Source: SIG673 sp964520875 (GTDB taxonomy: Bacteria; Bacillota; Clostridia; Oscillospirales; CAG-272). Taken from it: DNA of 12,591 bases. Numbering within the stretch: the first letter of the stretch is position 1; every line of letters begins with the position of its first letter. The DNA lies in contig CAZFQJ010000037.1 of the NCBI GenBank assembly GCA_964520875.1, positions 1 to 12,591 on the forward strand. Reading direction: 5' to 3'. Under the pieces are notes generated by a model that was given only the letters and a program-made list of their open reading frames with translations, did no database searches and had not been told where the DNA came from. The position numbers and the translations under genes are program-made. Below are positions 1-7,439 of this stretch, piece by piece.

Positions 1-3000
1 GGTATAGGCGACGGTAAGACCTATGCCAATACTATCTACGACGAAAACGGAAATCAGATAGTCAACAACGACTACTGTATATATTTCACCTCTATCAATC
101 TTGTTAAATATACCACCCCTGCGACCTCTATCGCGGAGCTCGGTGCTACCGGCTGGGTGGAGATTAACGGCGCTAAGTACTATTTCACGCCTTGGGATCA
201 CACGCTCGCTACGGGCACGATCGATATAGACGGCGTAGGCTACACCTTTGATAACAACGGTAAGCTCGTCGGTAAGGCAAACGGTATTCAGACCGTTCAG
301 TTCGGAAAAGTGCATTATTATAAAGACGGCGTAGCGCAGGTCGGTAACTCTTCCGACTTTAAGTACACGGATCCCGATACGAACATTGTCTACGCGATAA
401 ACCCGAACGGCGACTACCTCGGAAATTACAGCGCTTATGCGTTCGCAAAGGACTATGCTACTATCGATTATAGCGGTGTTACCAATGCGATAAAGGCGAT
501 AAACTTCAATGATATCGCGCTCGGAAAGTATTTTAAGGACAATGCTTATGCATATAGCTCGGGACAGGTCGCCTCGAACTATGTTGCTGAAGGGTTGAGG
601 GCTAATGTAAAGTACACTTATTCCGAGATTGTTAAGGACGCCGACGGAGACAATGCCATCCTTTGGTCCAATAAAACGACGAGTTTAGACCCGTATCTTG
701 AGCTTATGCTTGGCGGTACGGACAAGAAGAACATAGCTCTCAGCTTTGATGTTAAGCTCGGCGAGGATTGGAGCGGTTATCTTAACCTTATTCAGCTTGT
801 TACCAGAATGGCTGAAAGCGGTAACGTGAATACGCAGAATTTCTTCTCCAACGTCCTTAACATAAATTCGGCGGGTTACCTTACCTTCATTAATGATAAT
901 TATATCGTCGCTAAGCTCAGCGCAAGTGAATATACCAATATAACCCTTGCGTGCAGACTTGACGATACGAACGGTTATGTGGATCTCTACATAAACGGCG
1001 CGAAGGTCGTGGAAAATGCGATCTTCTGGACGAGTAATGATAAAGTTTCCAAGTTCCCGTATTTCAACGAAATAAGGTTTGCGCGTTTTGATCAAAGTGT
1101 TTCAAAGCAGATCAGCCATATATACTTTGATGATATATATGCCTACGCTCTCGGCGAAAACGAAGTTCCCGTTACTGCCGACACGACTTGGACCTATACC
1201 GGTCCTACCGGTCTTACCGAGGTTGACGGCATATGGTACAACATAGCCGAGAACGGCGTAAGAACCAGAGGAAAGCTTACCAAGGACGGAACCGACTACT
1301 ACTTCGATCTTCTGAGCGGTGCGGGCGTTACCGGAGTTGTTGACGGAGCGCTCTATAACGGCGGTAAGAAGGTCACCGCCACCGAAGCCGGAGTTACGGT
1401 TGTCGGCGGAAATTCCTACTATGTAAAAGAAGATAACACCCTCCTCGTAGACGATTCTCTCTGCGACGGCGGAGTTCGCTATGTTGCCGATAAGAACGGC
1501 GTAGTTACCATTGAGACGATAAGCGGAACCGACGCTACATTCGGCGCGGCGGATATAAAGAACGGCAATGGCGGAAAGCTTGAGTACAACAAGTACGGAA
1601 GCGAGTATGTATATACCACGACCGGTAACTTTGTAATGAAGAAGAATTCGAAGATCAATCTTTCGAATACCGATGTTATCCGCGTAAAGATGTACATTCC
1701 CGAGGCGTTCACCGACTCTAAGGTCATGTTTATTCTTCAGCGCGAGGATCTCCTCTATGAGCTTAGCGGCGATCTCGGTAACGACTTTACTTCCGTTTCC
1801 TCTACTGCCGTTTACAAGAGCGTAGCGGCAAAGGACGCGGAGTATACCGATATGGGCTGGAAGGACTTCGTTATAGGCGGAGCTACGAAACATATAAGAC
1901 TTGCCAAGGTAACGAAAGCCGACGGAACGACAACGTATTATAAGAGAGACTACACCTACTACGCACCGACCTCCGTTGTACAGCTTAAAGACCTCGGAAA
2001 CGGCTGGGTAACGCTCGATATTCCCATGAGTATCTATGCGCTAAACGGAGACAAGGGACCGATGACTCTTGCCGATGTCTCCGAGATCTGCTACATCACC
2101 AGTTGGGGTAGCGGTGACAATAAGATGTGCTACATCGGCGAGGCAGACAAGAATAAGACTATATCCGTAGAATCCGTCTCCTTCGTTTCCTACGAGGAAA
2201 AGAATACTGAAAACAACGGAATCAAGAACGATTATTACTATGATAACGGCGTTCTTAAGACCGGCTGGCAGAACATAGGCGGAGACTATTACTACTTCGA
2301 TCCTATCACCGGTAAGAAACTTACCGGCGTCAGATACATTTCCACCAAGAGACCCACCGCGACCGGAATCGCGCTCTTCTCGTCCGAGGATAACGGCGCA
2401 TGGTACGACTTCGGAAGCAACGGTATCTGCAACGGCGAGGCAAACGGCGTTAAGTCCGTGACCGTACCCGTTGTAAATGGTAATAATGTCGAAAACAAGA
2501 CCGTTCTCAGACTCTTTACCAAAGGAGAACTGAACACAAGCACCGGATTTGTCACGGGAAGCGACGGTAAACAGTACTATGTTTCCGATTCGAATACCGG
2601 AGCGCTTTATTCGAACGTTACTACGAGAATAAACGGCGAGCTTTACACGTTCGACTCGAACGGTGTTGCAGGCGAATTTGACGGCTGGTACACCGAGGGC
2701 GACGACACCTATTATAGTGATAAGATCAACGGACTTGCGTCCGGTCTCACCTTAATAGACGGTACTTACTACTACTTTGATACTACGACCAATGCTCTTA
2801 AGAAGAACCATTGGGTGGACGGAATGTACTTCGGTGCCGACGGTAAGGCTGCCGAGGGTATGCTCGAAAACGTCGTTAAGGATAACGTAAACGAAGGAAA
2901 GATGTACTTTAAGAACGGTGTTCCTTCTGCGGGAACCGTTGAAAAGGACGGCTTTAGATACACCTTCGGAAACGACGGTAAGCTTGTAGAGAATGAAACG

Positions 3001-3393
3001 ATAGATCTTACCGCGGCAAAGGTCGCGATAACGATCTTCAAGGATACAAACAAGCAGACTCTTAAGTTCGACGTCAAGAAGGGCGAGAGCTTCACCTATA
3101 CTGTTCCGAACTACATCGACTATAACGTAAAGGCTTACGATGCCGACGGAAACGAGATCGAAGCGGACGAGAACGGCGTAATAACGATATCCGTAGACGC
3201 GGTCAATGCATATCTTGAATTCACCATTAAGTATGAGCCTTCCGGCGATCACGAGTGGATATACCATGAAGAGCTCAGTACCCCCGCAACTTGTATGTAC
3301 GGAGGAACTAAGGTCTACGTATGTGAGGACTGCGGAAAGACCAAGAGCGAGCCCACTCCGATAGATACCGAAATGGGACACAAGTTCACCTAG
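1..3393 (+). CDS. Giant modular surface protein with cell-wall-binding-type repeats, upstream part (5' end outside window, ends at in-frame TAG)
   Basis: The frame is open from base 1, so the real start and any signal peptide lie upstream; the GTG at 157 is internal. The 1130 visible residues are modular. Residues 1-145 and 396-512 hold aromatic/glycine repeats of the choline/cell-wall-binding type (pattern G-W-x-x-x-x-G-x-Y-Y-F). Residues about 157-387 look like a concanavalin/LamG-like beta sandwich (GYVDLYING near nt 980). Residues about 514-730 look like a second jelly-roll domain. Residues 738-1000 are further repeats, clearest as GWQNIGGDYYYFD near nt 2263. Residues 1001-1080 form a small beta-rich linker domain, and the first C-x2-C module follows from nt 3286. 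This suggests a secreted protein held non-covalently at the wall or on glycans. No catalytic domain is visible. The same frame continues past the TAG to 5640, so this is probably one gene with the next entry. Domain calls are by eye. Confidence 0.85.
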   Translation, partial: GIGDGKTYANTIYDENGNQIVNNDYCIYFTSINLVKYTTPATSIAELGATGWVEINGAKYYFTPWDHTLATGTIDIDGVGYTFDNNGKLVGKANGIQTVQFGKVHYYKDGVAQVGNSSDFKYTDPDTNIVYAINPNGDYLGNYSAYAFAKDYATIDYSGVTNAIKAINFNDIALGKYFKDNAYAYSSGQVASNYVAEGLRANVKYTYSEIVKDADGDNAILWSNKTTSLDPYLELMLGGTDKKNIALSFDVKLGEDWSGYLNLIQLVTRMAESGNVNTQNFFSNVLNINSAGYLTFINDNYIVAKLSASEYTNITLACRLDDTNGYVDLYINGAKVVENAIFWTSNDKVSKFPYFNEIRFARFDQSVSKQISHIYFDDIYAYALGENEVPVTADTTWTYTGPTGLTEVDGIWYNIAENGVRTRGKLTKDGTDYYFDLLSGAGVTGVVDGALYNGGKKVTATEAGVTVVGGNSYYVKEDNTLLVDDSLCDGGVRYVADKNGVVTIETISGTDATFGAADIKNGNGGKLEYNKYGSEYVYTTTGNFVMKKNSKINLSNTDVIRVKMYIPEAFTDSKVMFILQREDLLYELSGDLGNDFTSVSSTAVYKSVAAKDAEYTDMGWKDFVIGGATKHIRLAKVTKADGTTTYYKRDYTYYAPTSVVQLKDLGNGWVTLDIPMSIYALNGDKGPMTLADVSEICYITSWGSGDNKMCYIGEADKNKTISVESVSFVSYEEKNTENNGIKNDYYYDNGVLKTGWQNIGGDYYYFDPITGKKLTGVRYISTKRPTATGIALFSSEDNGAWYDFGSNGICNGEANGVKSVTVPVVNGNNVENKTVLRLFTKGELNTSTGFVTGSDGKQYYVSDSNTGALYSNVTTRINGELYTFDSNGVAGEFDGWYTEGDDTYYSDKINGLASGLTLIDGTYYYFDTTTNALKKNHWVDGMYFGADGKAAEGMLENVVKDNVNEGKMYFKNGVPSAGTVEKDGFRYTFGNDGKLVENETIDLTAAKVAITIFKDTNKQTLKFDVKKGESFTYTVPNYIDYNVKAYDADGNEIEADENGVITISVDAVNAYLEFTIKYEPSGDHEWIYHEELSTPATCMYGGTKVYVCEDCGKTKSEPTPIDTEMGHKFT

Positions 3394-5150
3394 TTCGACG
3401 GTACTTACTGTAACGATCCTAACTGCGACCACAAGAACGGTTGCTGGAGAATAGGAAGCTCGGCAACATGCACCGAGGACGGCGTCAGATATACCTACTG
3501 TACCGAGTGTAACAAGAAGATCAAGTATGAGACGATCCAGAAGGGTCACGATTGGGATATGAAGAAGCCTGTCAAGGTTATCGTAACTCCCGTTTGTAAC
3601 GAAGAAGGTCTCGGAGAATTTAAGTGTAAGAACTGTACCGAGACGATACTCATGGCTTTCACGAGCACTGAGTATCACACGCAGCCCAAGTTCGTTAAAA
3701 ATCTTAAGGATCCCACCTGTATAAGCGAAGGTGTTGCACAGTATACCTGTGAAGCGTGCGGAGACACGTGGACAGAGGTAATTGCCGCAGACCCGAGCAA
3801 CGGTCACGCGTGGAAGCAGGACCAGAAGCTTTCCGACGCTACCTGCTATACAAAGGCTGAAAAGTGGACTTACTACTGTACGCTTTGCGGAGAGCGTAAA
3901 GAAGAGGACGTAAAGATCGACGAAAAAAATTGGATCCACGATTACGACGAAGGCGTAAGGACCGAGCCTACCTGCGGTAAGGACGGAAAGATAGTCTACA
4001 CCTGTAAGAATCCCGATTGTGAAAAAACGAAAGAAGAGATCATTCCGGCGACCGGAAACCACGTGTTCGTAACCGATAAGTACGTAACGGATTCCGAGCA
4101 TCACTGGAATAAGTGCGAAAACTGTGACGCTCAGTACGGTTACGAGCAGCACGAGTTTACTTGGACCGAAGAGTTTGACAACGACGGAAAATCCATAGGT
4201 CACAAGGGCACATGTAAGTGCGGATATACCACCTCCGTTGAGGATCACGTCTTGGTAAAGGACGGCGATAACAATAAGATCTTCATGGACGAAGATTCGC
4301 ATTGGAATGAGTGCTCCGTCTGCGGCGCGAAGGTCAACAAAGTATCTCACACCTTCGAAAGCAAGAAGGACGAGACCCAACATTGGGAAGAGTGCACGGT
4401 CTGCGGTTACATTAAGAACAAAGCCGAGCACGATTATAGCGAATGGGCGCGTGACGATGCTCAGCATTGGAAGGTCTGCTCCTGCGGAGCTACTACCGAA
4501 AAGGCAGATCATGCTTTCTCCGATGATTACACGACCGACGACAGTAAGCATTGGCACGAGTGCGAATGCGGACTGAAGAAGGACGAAGCTGATCATAGCT
4601 TCGAAGATAAGTACGATGAAACCAAGCATTGGAAAGAATGTTCCGTCTGTCATAAGATAAAGGACGAGACCAATCATACCGTTGCAAACAAGTACGATAA
4701 GGACTACCATTGGACCGAGTGCGAGGGATGTAAGTATGTCTCCGAAAAGGTCGCGCACAAGAAGGTAAAGATCACGGACGCCATAGAGCCTACATGTACG
4801 CACGGCGGTAACTCCGAGGGTCTTAAGTGCGAGGACTGCGGATATGTGTTCGTTCCCGTTGAGTACTACGGACAGCTTGATCATGACGTTATAGACACCT
4901 GGGTAAGCGACGCAAACGGTCACTATCATGCTTGCCGCAACTGCGCGACTAAGCTTGACTACACCGCTCATATCTTCCCCGATGAGTTTGAGGTCAACGA
5001 TAAAGAACATAAGAAGGTATGTACAGTCTGCGGAGCGCGTTCTTCCGATAGCGGAGCGCACGTATATCCCGAAGATCAGTACATAAATCTTGATGACGAA
5101 GCCGGAACGGCGACCGGAGTATGTAAGGACTGCGGACACACGACCGATAA
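3286..5150 (+). repeat. Cys/His-rich repeat array (zinc-ribbon-like modules), spanning the TAG
   Basis: Two related module types occur. Type one reads T-C...C-x2-C...H and appears around nt 3290, 3465, 3590, 3715, 3840, 3970 and 4790. Type two reads HW-x2-C-x2-C, or C-x-C, with a conserved His on each side. Its HW codons start at nt 4102, 4300, 4381, 4465, 4549, 4627 and 4708; the last six are 78-84 nt apart (26-28 residues). A related HYHAC-x2-C unit begins at 4921. The paired cysteines and histidines resemble a zinc-knuckle or rubredoxin-like fold, but metal binding is inferred, not shown. The units at 4465 and 4549 have C-x-C in place of C-x2-C. Confidence 0.8.
3391..3393 (+). other. In-frame TAG interrupting the giant surface protein gene
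   Basis: The codon order is ACC-TAG-TTC. On the left the reading ends in GHKFT, and on the right it resumes with FDGTYC without a frame change. The open frame then runs 748 codons to TAA at 5638. Codon style and the Cys-module pattern are the same on both sides. No other gene complete within the window ends in TAG: their stops are TAA five times and TGA twice. Candidates are a point mutation (from TGG or CAG, for instance), a sequencing or assembly error, programmed readthrough, or amber recoding. Confidence 0.95.
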
Positions 5151-5640
5151 GACCATAGAGACCTGGTACGCTAAGCTTGGCATGATCAAGGTCGACGGTA
5201 AGTATTACTACCCCGTTGAAGGCGAGAATGTAAAGAACATGTTCGTTCAGTTCGAGGACGGTCTGCGTTACTTCGATTCCGACGGAGCGCTCGTACTTAC
5301 GTACACGGCAAGCGGAATCTACTCCATGACCTTCAAGAAGTCGAAAGATATCAACAACGAGGATTGTGATCGCGGAGTCATAGATAACGCGGTAATAAGC
5401 TGCGGCGGACTTCTCGTTGACGGTCACGGCGAAGGCACCTACTACGTAGAAAACGGCGCTATCAAGCCCAATCAGTTCGTTATGATAAACAAAAACGCTT
5501 ACTATTTCGGCGAGTACGGAATTATGGTAACGAATACGTACTTAGATGTCGATAACGACGGCGTAAACGAATACTGGTTCGGCGAAGACGGTAAGGGCTA
5601 TAAGCTCGTAGCTAAAAAAGAGGACGACGTTACAGAGTAA
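3559..5640 (+). CDS. Downstream part of the giant surface protein: Cys/His-rich repeat array plus C-terminal wall-binding-type repeats
   Basis: This is the continuation, in the same frame, of the gene ending at 3393. The codons from 3394 to 3558 are also open and encode another Cys module (SATCTEDG...YCTEC), so the true segment is 3394-5640. ATG 3559 is only the first ATG after the stop: it has no good ribosome binding site and encodes no signal peptide (MKKPVKVIVTPVC), so independent translation of an exported protein is unlikely. The content is several modules of the form [APV]-T-C-x(n)-C-x2-C ending in G/N-H, then an array of HW-x2-C-x(1-2)-C units about 27 residues apart, then wall-binding-type repeats from about nt 5161 (KVDGKYYYP, NAYYFGEYG). 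The C-terminus (KKEDDVTE) has no LPXTG sorting signal or membrane anchor. Function is unknown; adhesion, glycan binding or metal binding are all possible. A strong terminator follows 30 nt later. Confidence 0.7.
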   Translation: MKKPVKVIVTPVCNEEGLGEFKCKNCTETILMAFTSTEYHTQPKFVKNLKDPTCISEGVAQYTCEACGDTWTEVIAADPSNGHAWKQDQKLSDATCYTKAEKWTYYCTLCGERKEEDVKIDEKNWIHDYDEGVRTEPTCGKDGKIVYTCKNPDCEKTKEEIIPATGNHVFVTDKYVTDSEHHWNKCENCDAQYGYEQHEFTWTEEFDNDGKSIGHKGTCKCGYTTSVEDHVLVKDGDNNKIFMDEDSHWNECSVCGAKVNKVSHTFESKKDETQHWEECTVCGYIKNKAEHDYSEWARDDAQHWKVCSCGATTEKADHAFSDDYTTDDSKHWHECECGLKKDEADHSFEDKYDETKHWKECSVCHKIKDETNHTVANKYDKDYHWTECEGCKYVSEKVAHKKVKITDAIEPTCTHGGNSEGLKCEDCGYVFVPVEYYGQLDHDVIDTWVSDANGHYHACRNCATKLDYTAHIFPDEFEVNDKEHKKVCTVCGARSSDSGAHVYPEDQYINLDDEAGTATGVCKDCGHTTDKTIETWYAKLGMIKVDGKYYYPVEGENVKNMFVQFEDGLRYFDSDGALVLTYTASGIYSMTFKKSKDINNEDCDRGVIDNAVISCGGLLVDGHGEGTYYVENGAIKPNQFVMINKNAYYFGEYGIMVTNTYLDVDNDGVNEYWFGEDGKGYKLVAKKEDDVTE

Positions 5641-5669
5641 TGTCGGCTGAGTAACCGGTATTAAAAACT

Positions 5670-5709
5670 CCCTCGGCGGATAAAATCCGCCGGGGGCGTT
5701 TTCTTTTTT
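5670..5709 (+). terminator. Rho-independent terminator of the giant surface protein gene
   Basis: An 11-bp stem (5670-5680 with 5686-5696, one T-G wobble) closes a TAAAA loop. After CG follows a T-rich run (TTTTCTTTTTTG). It begins 30 nt after the TAA stop at 5640, so transcription of the surface protein gene should end here, separate from the downstream genes. Confidence 0.93.
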
Positions 5710-5734
5710 GTTTTCTTTGCCCGTGTGAAAGCAA

Positions 5735-5776
5735 CGTAGATCCCGATGCTATGTAGCGCCCTCCGCTCAGGATGAA
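5735..5776. repeat. Possible intergenic repeat, GATCC...CTCAGGATGA type
   Basis: The block begins with GATCCC and ends with CCGCTCAGGATGA, so the outer ends GATCC and GGATG are partly complementary. From memory this resembles a short element (GATCC...CGCTCAGGATGA) often scattered between genes in gut Clostridia genomes. Only one copy is in the window, so repeat status cannot be shown here. Confidence 0.4.
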
Positions 5777-5778
5777 AG

Positions 5779-5832
5779 AAAAAAGCCTTCTCCTGTGGGA
5801 GAAGGGGAACCACGTAGTGGTGGATGAGGAGT
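5779..5832. repeat. Palindromic intergenic element with two hairpins; terminator-like on the minus strand
   Basis: Hairpin one pairs CCTTCTCC (5786-5793) with GGAGAAGG (5798-5805) around TGTG. Hairpin two pairs ACCAC (5809-5813) with GTGGT (5817-5821) around GTA, followed by GGATGAGGA. Read on the minus strand, hairpin one is followed by a C and six Ts (complement of 5779-5784), so it could stop leftward transcripts. The layout (CCTTCTCC hairpin, second small hairpin, GGATGAGG) matches my memory of a widespread intergenic repeat of gut Clostridia. Copy number must be checked genome-wide. Confidence 0.6.
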
Positions 5833-5857
5833 AACTAATGACTAATGAAAGATGAAT

Positions 5858-5893
5858 AGTGAAGAACAACTCGTCCGTCACGCGTTCTTCGCT
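5858..5893. repeat. Inverted repeat with GAAGAAC arms
   Basis: Bases 5858-5867 pair with 5884-5893 over 10 bp with one T-G wobble, around a 16-nt loop. It lies directly downstream of the double-hairpin element, after a stretch rich in AATGA. No coding sequence or known RNA family is evident. Confidence 0.5.
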
Positions 5894-5984
5894 AAAAACC
5901 ATATCTCTATGCGAACCACTCGGAGTGAAAAAGCGTTCCCGGTGGCGCTGAAGTTCGACAGTAAAGTTTCTTTCTTTTTCTTTG

Positions 5985-6030
5985 CTTCACTTCTTTTTCT
6001 TTCTTTTCAAAGAAGGAAAAAGAAATGAAG
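5985..6030. repeat. Long polypyrimidine/polypurine inverted repeat
   Basis: A left arm of about 22 nt (5985-6006, mostly C and T) is complementary to the right arm (6009-6030, mostly A and G), with two positions that pair only as wobbles in RNA. The few nt between the arms plus the innermost bases would form the loop. It lies 40 nt upstream of the -35 element of the next operon. It has no U-run typical of a terminator on the + strand. Confidence 0.6.
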
Positions 6031-6069
6031 TTCATAATATAAAAATAATCGAAAAGATAAACTTTGTAA

Positions 6070-6098
6070 TTGACATTCGATATAATATATAGTATAAT
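6070..6098 (+). promoter_or_regulatory. Perfect-consensus sigma-A promoter for the DUF1294-SGNH-LUD-fucU gene run
   Basis: TTGACA at 6070-6075 and TATAAT at 6093-6098 are separated by exactly 17 bp. Transcription would start near 6105, about 33 nt upstream of ATG 6138, with AAGGAG at 6121-6126 as ribosome binding site. No obvious operator or riboswitch fits in the short leader. Confidence 0.9.
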
Positions 6099-6137
6099 TA
6101 ACGTAGAAAAATTAAGGAATAAGGAGCAATTTGATCA

Positions 6138-6410
6138 ATGAAGATATACCTCCTCGTGATCGCGGTTATGAGCGTTTTGAGCTTTTTCCTCTATGCTTCG
6201 GATAAACGCCGCGCAAAGAAAAAACGCTGGAGAATAAAGGAATCCGTCCTTCTCTCATTCGGATTTTTCGGCGGCGCGGTCGGCGCAATTGCCGCTATGA
6301 AGCTTTTTCGGCATAAAACAAAGCATTGGTACTTTTGGGCGGTCAATACGATCGGTCTCGTTCTTCAGATAGCGGCGGGAGCGATAATATATATTAAGAT
6401 AGGAGCGTGA
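6138..6410 (+). CDS. DUF1294 family small membrane protein (YsdA-like)
   Basis: The product is 90 residues, a normal length for this family. Hydrophobic stretches at residues about 3-20, 37-55 and 66-87 suggest two or three membrane segments, separated by a basic loop (DKRRAKKKR, 22-30). The DUF1294 hallmarks are visible: D-K-x-x-A-K near residue 22, a GG pair at 45-46 and the FRHKT motif at 57-61. Members are inner-membrane proteins of unknown function. It is first in a transcript started by a consensus promoter and ends 5 nt before the SGNH hydrolase start, so they are probably co-transcribed; a functional link is not established. ATG 6138 was chosen because AAGGAG at 6121-6126 lies upstream at a slightly long 11-nt spacing. 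Confidence 0.88.
   Translation: MKIYLLVIAVMSVLSFFLYASDKRRAKKKRWRIKESVLLSFGFFGGAVGAIAAMKLFRHKTKHWYFWAVNTIGLVLQIAAGAIIYIKIGA
6401..6405 (+). promoter_or_regulatory. Ribosome binding site that decides the SGNH hydrolase start
   Basis: AGGAG lies 10 nt before ATG 6416 but only 1 nt before the GTG at 6407. This favours ATG 6416 over the longer GTG-started reading. The site lies inside the last codons of the DUF1294 gene, consistent with translational coupling. Confidence 0.75.
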
Positions 6411-6415
6411 ATACC

Positions 6416-7435
6416 ATGGAAGAAAAAAAGAAAGTTTTTTATGACGTAAGAAAAGCCCCGTTCGAAATATTCGGACTTTACGATCCGCTTACGGAAACGG
6501 ACTGCTTTAAGCGCTTGCCCGACGATGTCGGACAGAACGTAAGCCCGGGAGTTGCCGGACTTTACAGAAATACCGCAGGCGGCAGGATCCGCTTTGCAAC
6601 GGATTCTGCGACCGTTACGCTTAAGGCAAAGCTCGGTAGGATAGTAAATATGTTCCACGCCACGCCGCTTATGGAAAACGGCTTCGATCTTTATATCGAC
6701 GGAGGGGATAAGAGCCGTTTTTCCGGCAGCTTCAGATTCGAGCATTCCTCGGCTGAGGAATATGAAAGCACGTTGACCCTGCCCGCAGGCAGAAAAGAGC
6801 TTACGATAAATTTCCCGCTCTACGGAGAAGTGAAAACGCTTGAGATAGGACTTGACGAAGGAGCCGAGGTCTGCGCGCATAAGCCGTATAAAAGAAATAT
6901 ACCGATAGTTTATTACGGCTCTTCGATAACGCAAGGCGGGTGCGCTACCCGTCCCGGACTTTCATATCAGGCTCGTATATCAAGAGAATATGACTGCGAT
7001 TACATAAATCTCGGCTTTTCCGGAAACGCAAGAGCGGAAGACAAGATAGTCGATTATATGTCCGGACTTACCATGAGCGCTTTTGTCTCTGATTACGACT
7101 ATAATACGCCGTCTTTCGAGCATTTGAAAAATACTCACTATAAAATGTACGAAAGGATACGCTCAAAGCAGCCGAATATCCCGTATATAATGATAACCAA
7201 GCCCGATTTCAAATTCCATACCGGAGACAGAGTGCGCCGCGATATAATAATGCAGAGCTATCTTAAGGCAAGAGAGAACGGCGACGATAACGTCTGGTTC
7301 ATCGACGGAGCGTCATTCTTTACGCTCGGAGACAGAGGCGATTATACCGTCGACAATACTCACCCGAACGATCTGGGATTTGAGCGCATGGCAATTGTAA
7401 TAGGCGGAAATTTAAGAGAGATAATGAGGTGGTAA
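6416..7435 (+). CDS. SGNH/GDSL-type hydrolase with N-terminal GxDLY domain (probable carbohydrate esterase or acylhydrolase)
   Basis: The 339-residue product has two parts. Residues about 10-155 form the beta-rich N-terminal domain with the naming GxDLY motif at 89-93 (GFDLY) and the typical opening FKRLP and TAGGRIRFATDS. Residues about 160-339 form an SGNH hydrolase domain: YGSSIT places the nucleophile at Ser170, LGFSGNA (199-205) gives the glycine/asparagine oxyanion elements, and DNTHPN supplies Asp313 and His316 of the triad. No signal peptide is present, so it should act in the cytoplasm. Family members are putative lipases or acyl esterases; removing acetyl or other acyl groups from imported sugars is my inference from the neighbouring mutarotase gene. 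It sits 5 nt after the DUF1294 gene and 4 nt before the LUD gene. All catalytic residues appear intact. Confidence 0.9.
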   Translation: MEEKKKVFYDVRKAPFEIFGLYDPLTETDCFKRLPDDVGQNVSPGVAGLYRNTAGGRIRFATDSATVTLKAKLGRIVNMFHATPLMENGFDLYIDGGDKSRFSGSFRFEHSSAEEYESTLTLPAGRKELTINFPLYGEVKTLEIGLDEGAEVCAHKPYKRNIPIVYYGSSITQGGCATRPGLSYQARISREYDCDYINLGFSGNARAEDKIVDYMSGLTMSAFVSDYDYNTPSFEHLKNTHYKMYERIRSKQPNIPYIMITKPDFKFHTGDRVRRDIIMQSYLKARENGDDNVWFIDGASFFTLGDRGDYTVDNTHPNDLGFERMAIVIGGNLREIMRW

Positions 7436-7439
7436 TATA

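Noticed and set aside
1102..1893. Minus-strand open frame of 263 codons
   Set aside because: Same cause as above: it mirrors the sense codons of the surface protein, with no ribosome binding site or recognisable domain.
3559..3561. ATG 3559 as a genuine restart producing an independent protein
   Set aside because: No good ribosome binding site or signal peptide, and coding-like sequence with the same Cys module extends upstream to the TAG.
4300..4765. Evenly spaced DNA repeats as a CRISPR array
   Set aside because: The spacing is 78-84 nt in codon-sized steps, only the protein motif is conserved, and the region is within an open frame.
2752..5427. An 891-codon open frame on the minus strand opposite the surface protein gene
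   Set aside because: Its codons are the exact reverse complements of the sense codons. It stays open because the sense gene avoids TTA, CTA and TCA; it ends where a sense TTA occurs (2752-2754). The product is an artificial string of Val, Leu and Ile without domains.
5772..5834. A 20-residue reading frame starting ATGAAAGAAAAAAGC
   Set aside because: It consists almost wholly of the double-hairpin element and lacks a ribosome binding site, so the hairpins explain the sequence better.
6407..6415. GTG at 6407 as start of the SGNH hydrolase
   Set aside because: AGGAG is only 1 nt before it, too close; ATG 6416 has a 10-nt spacing.
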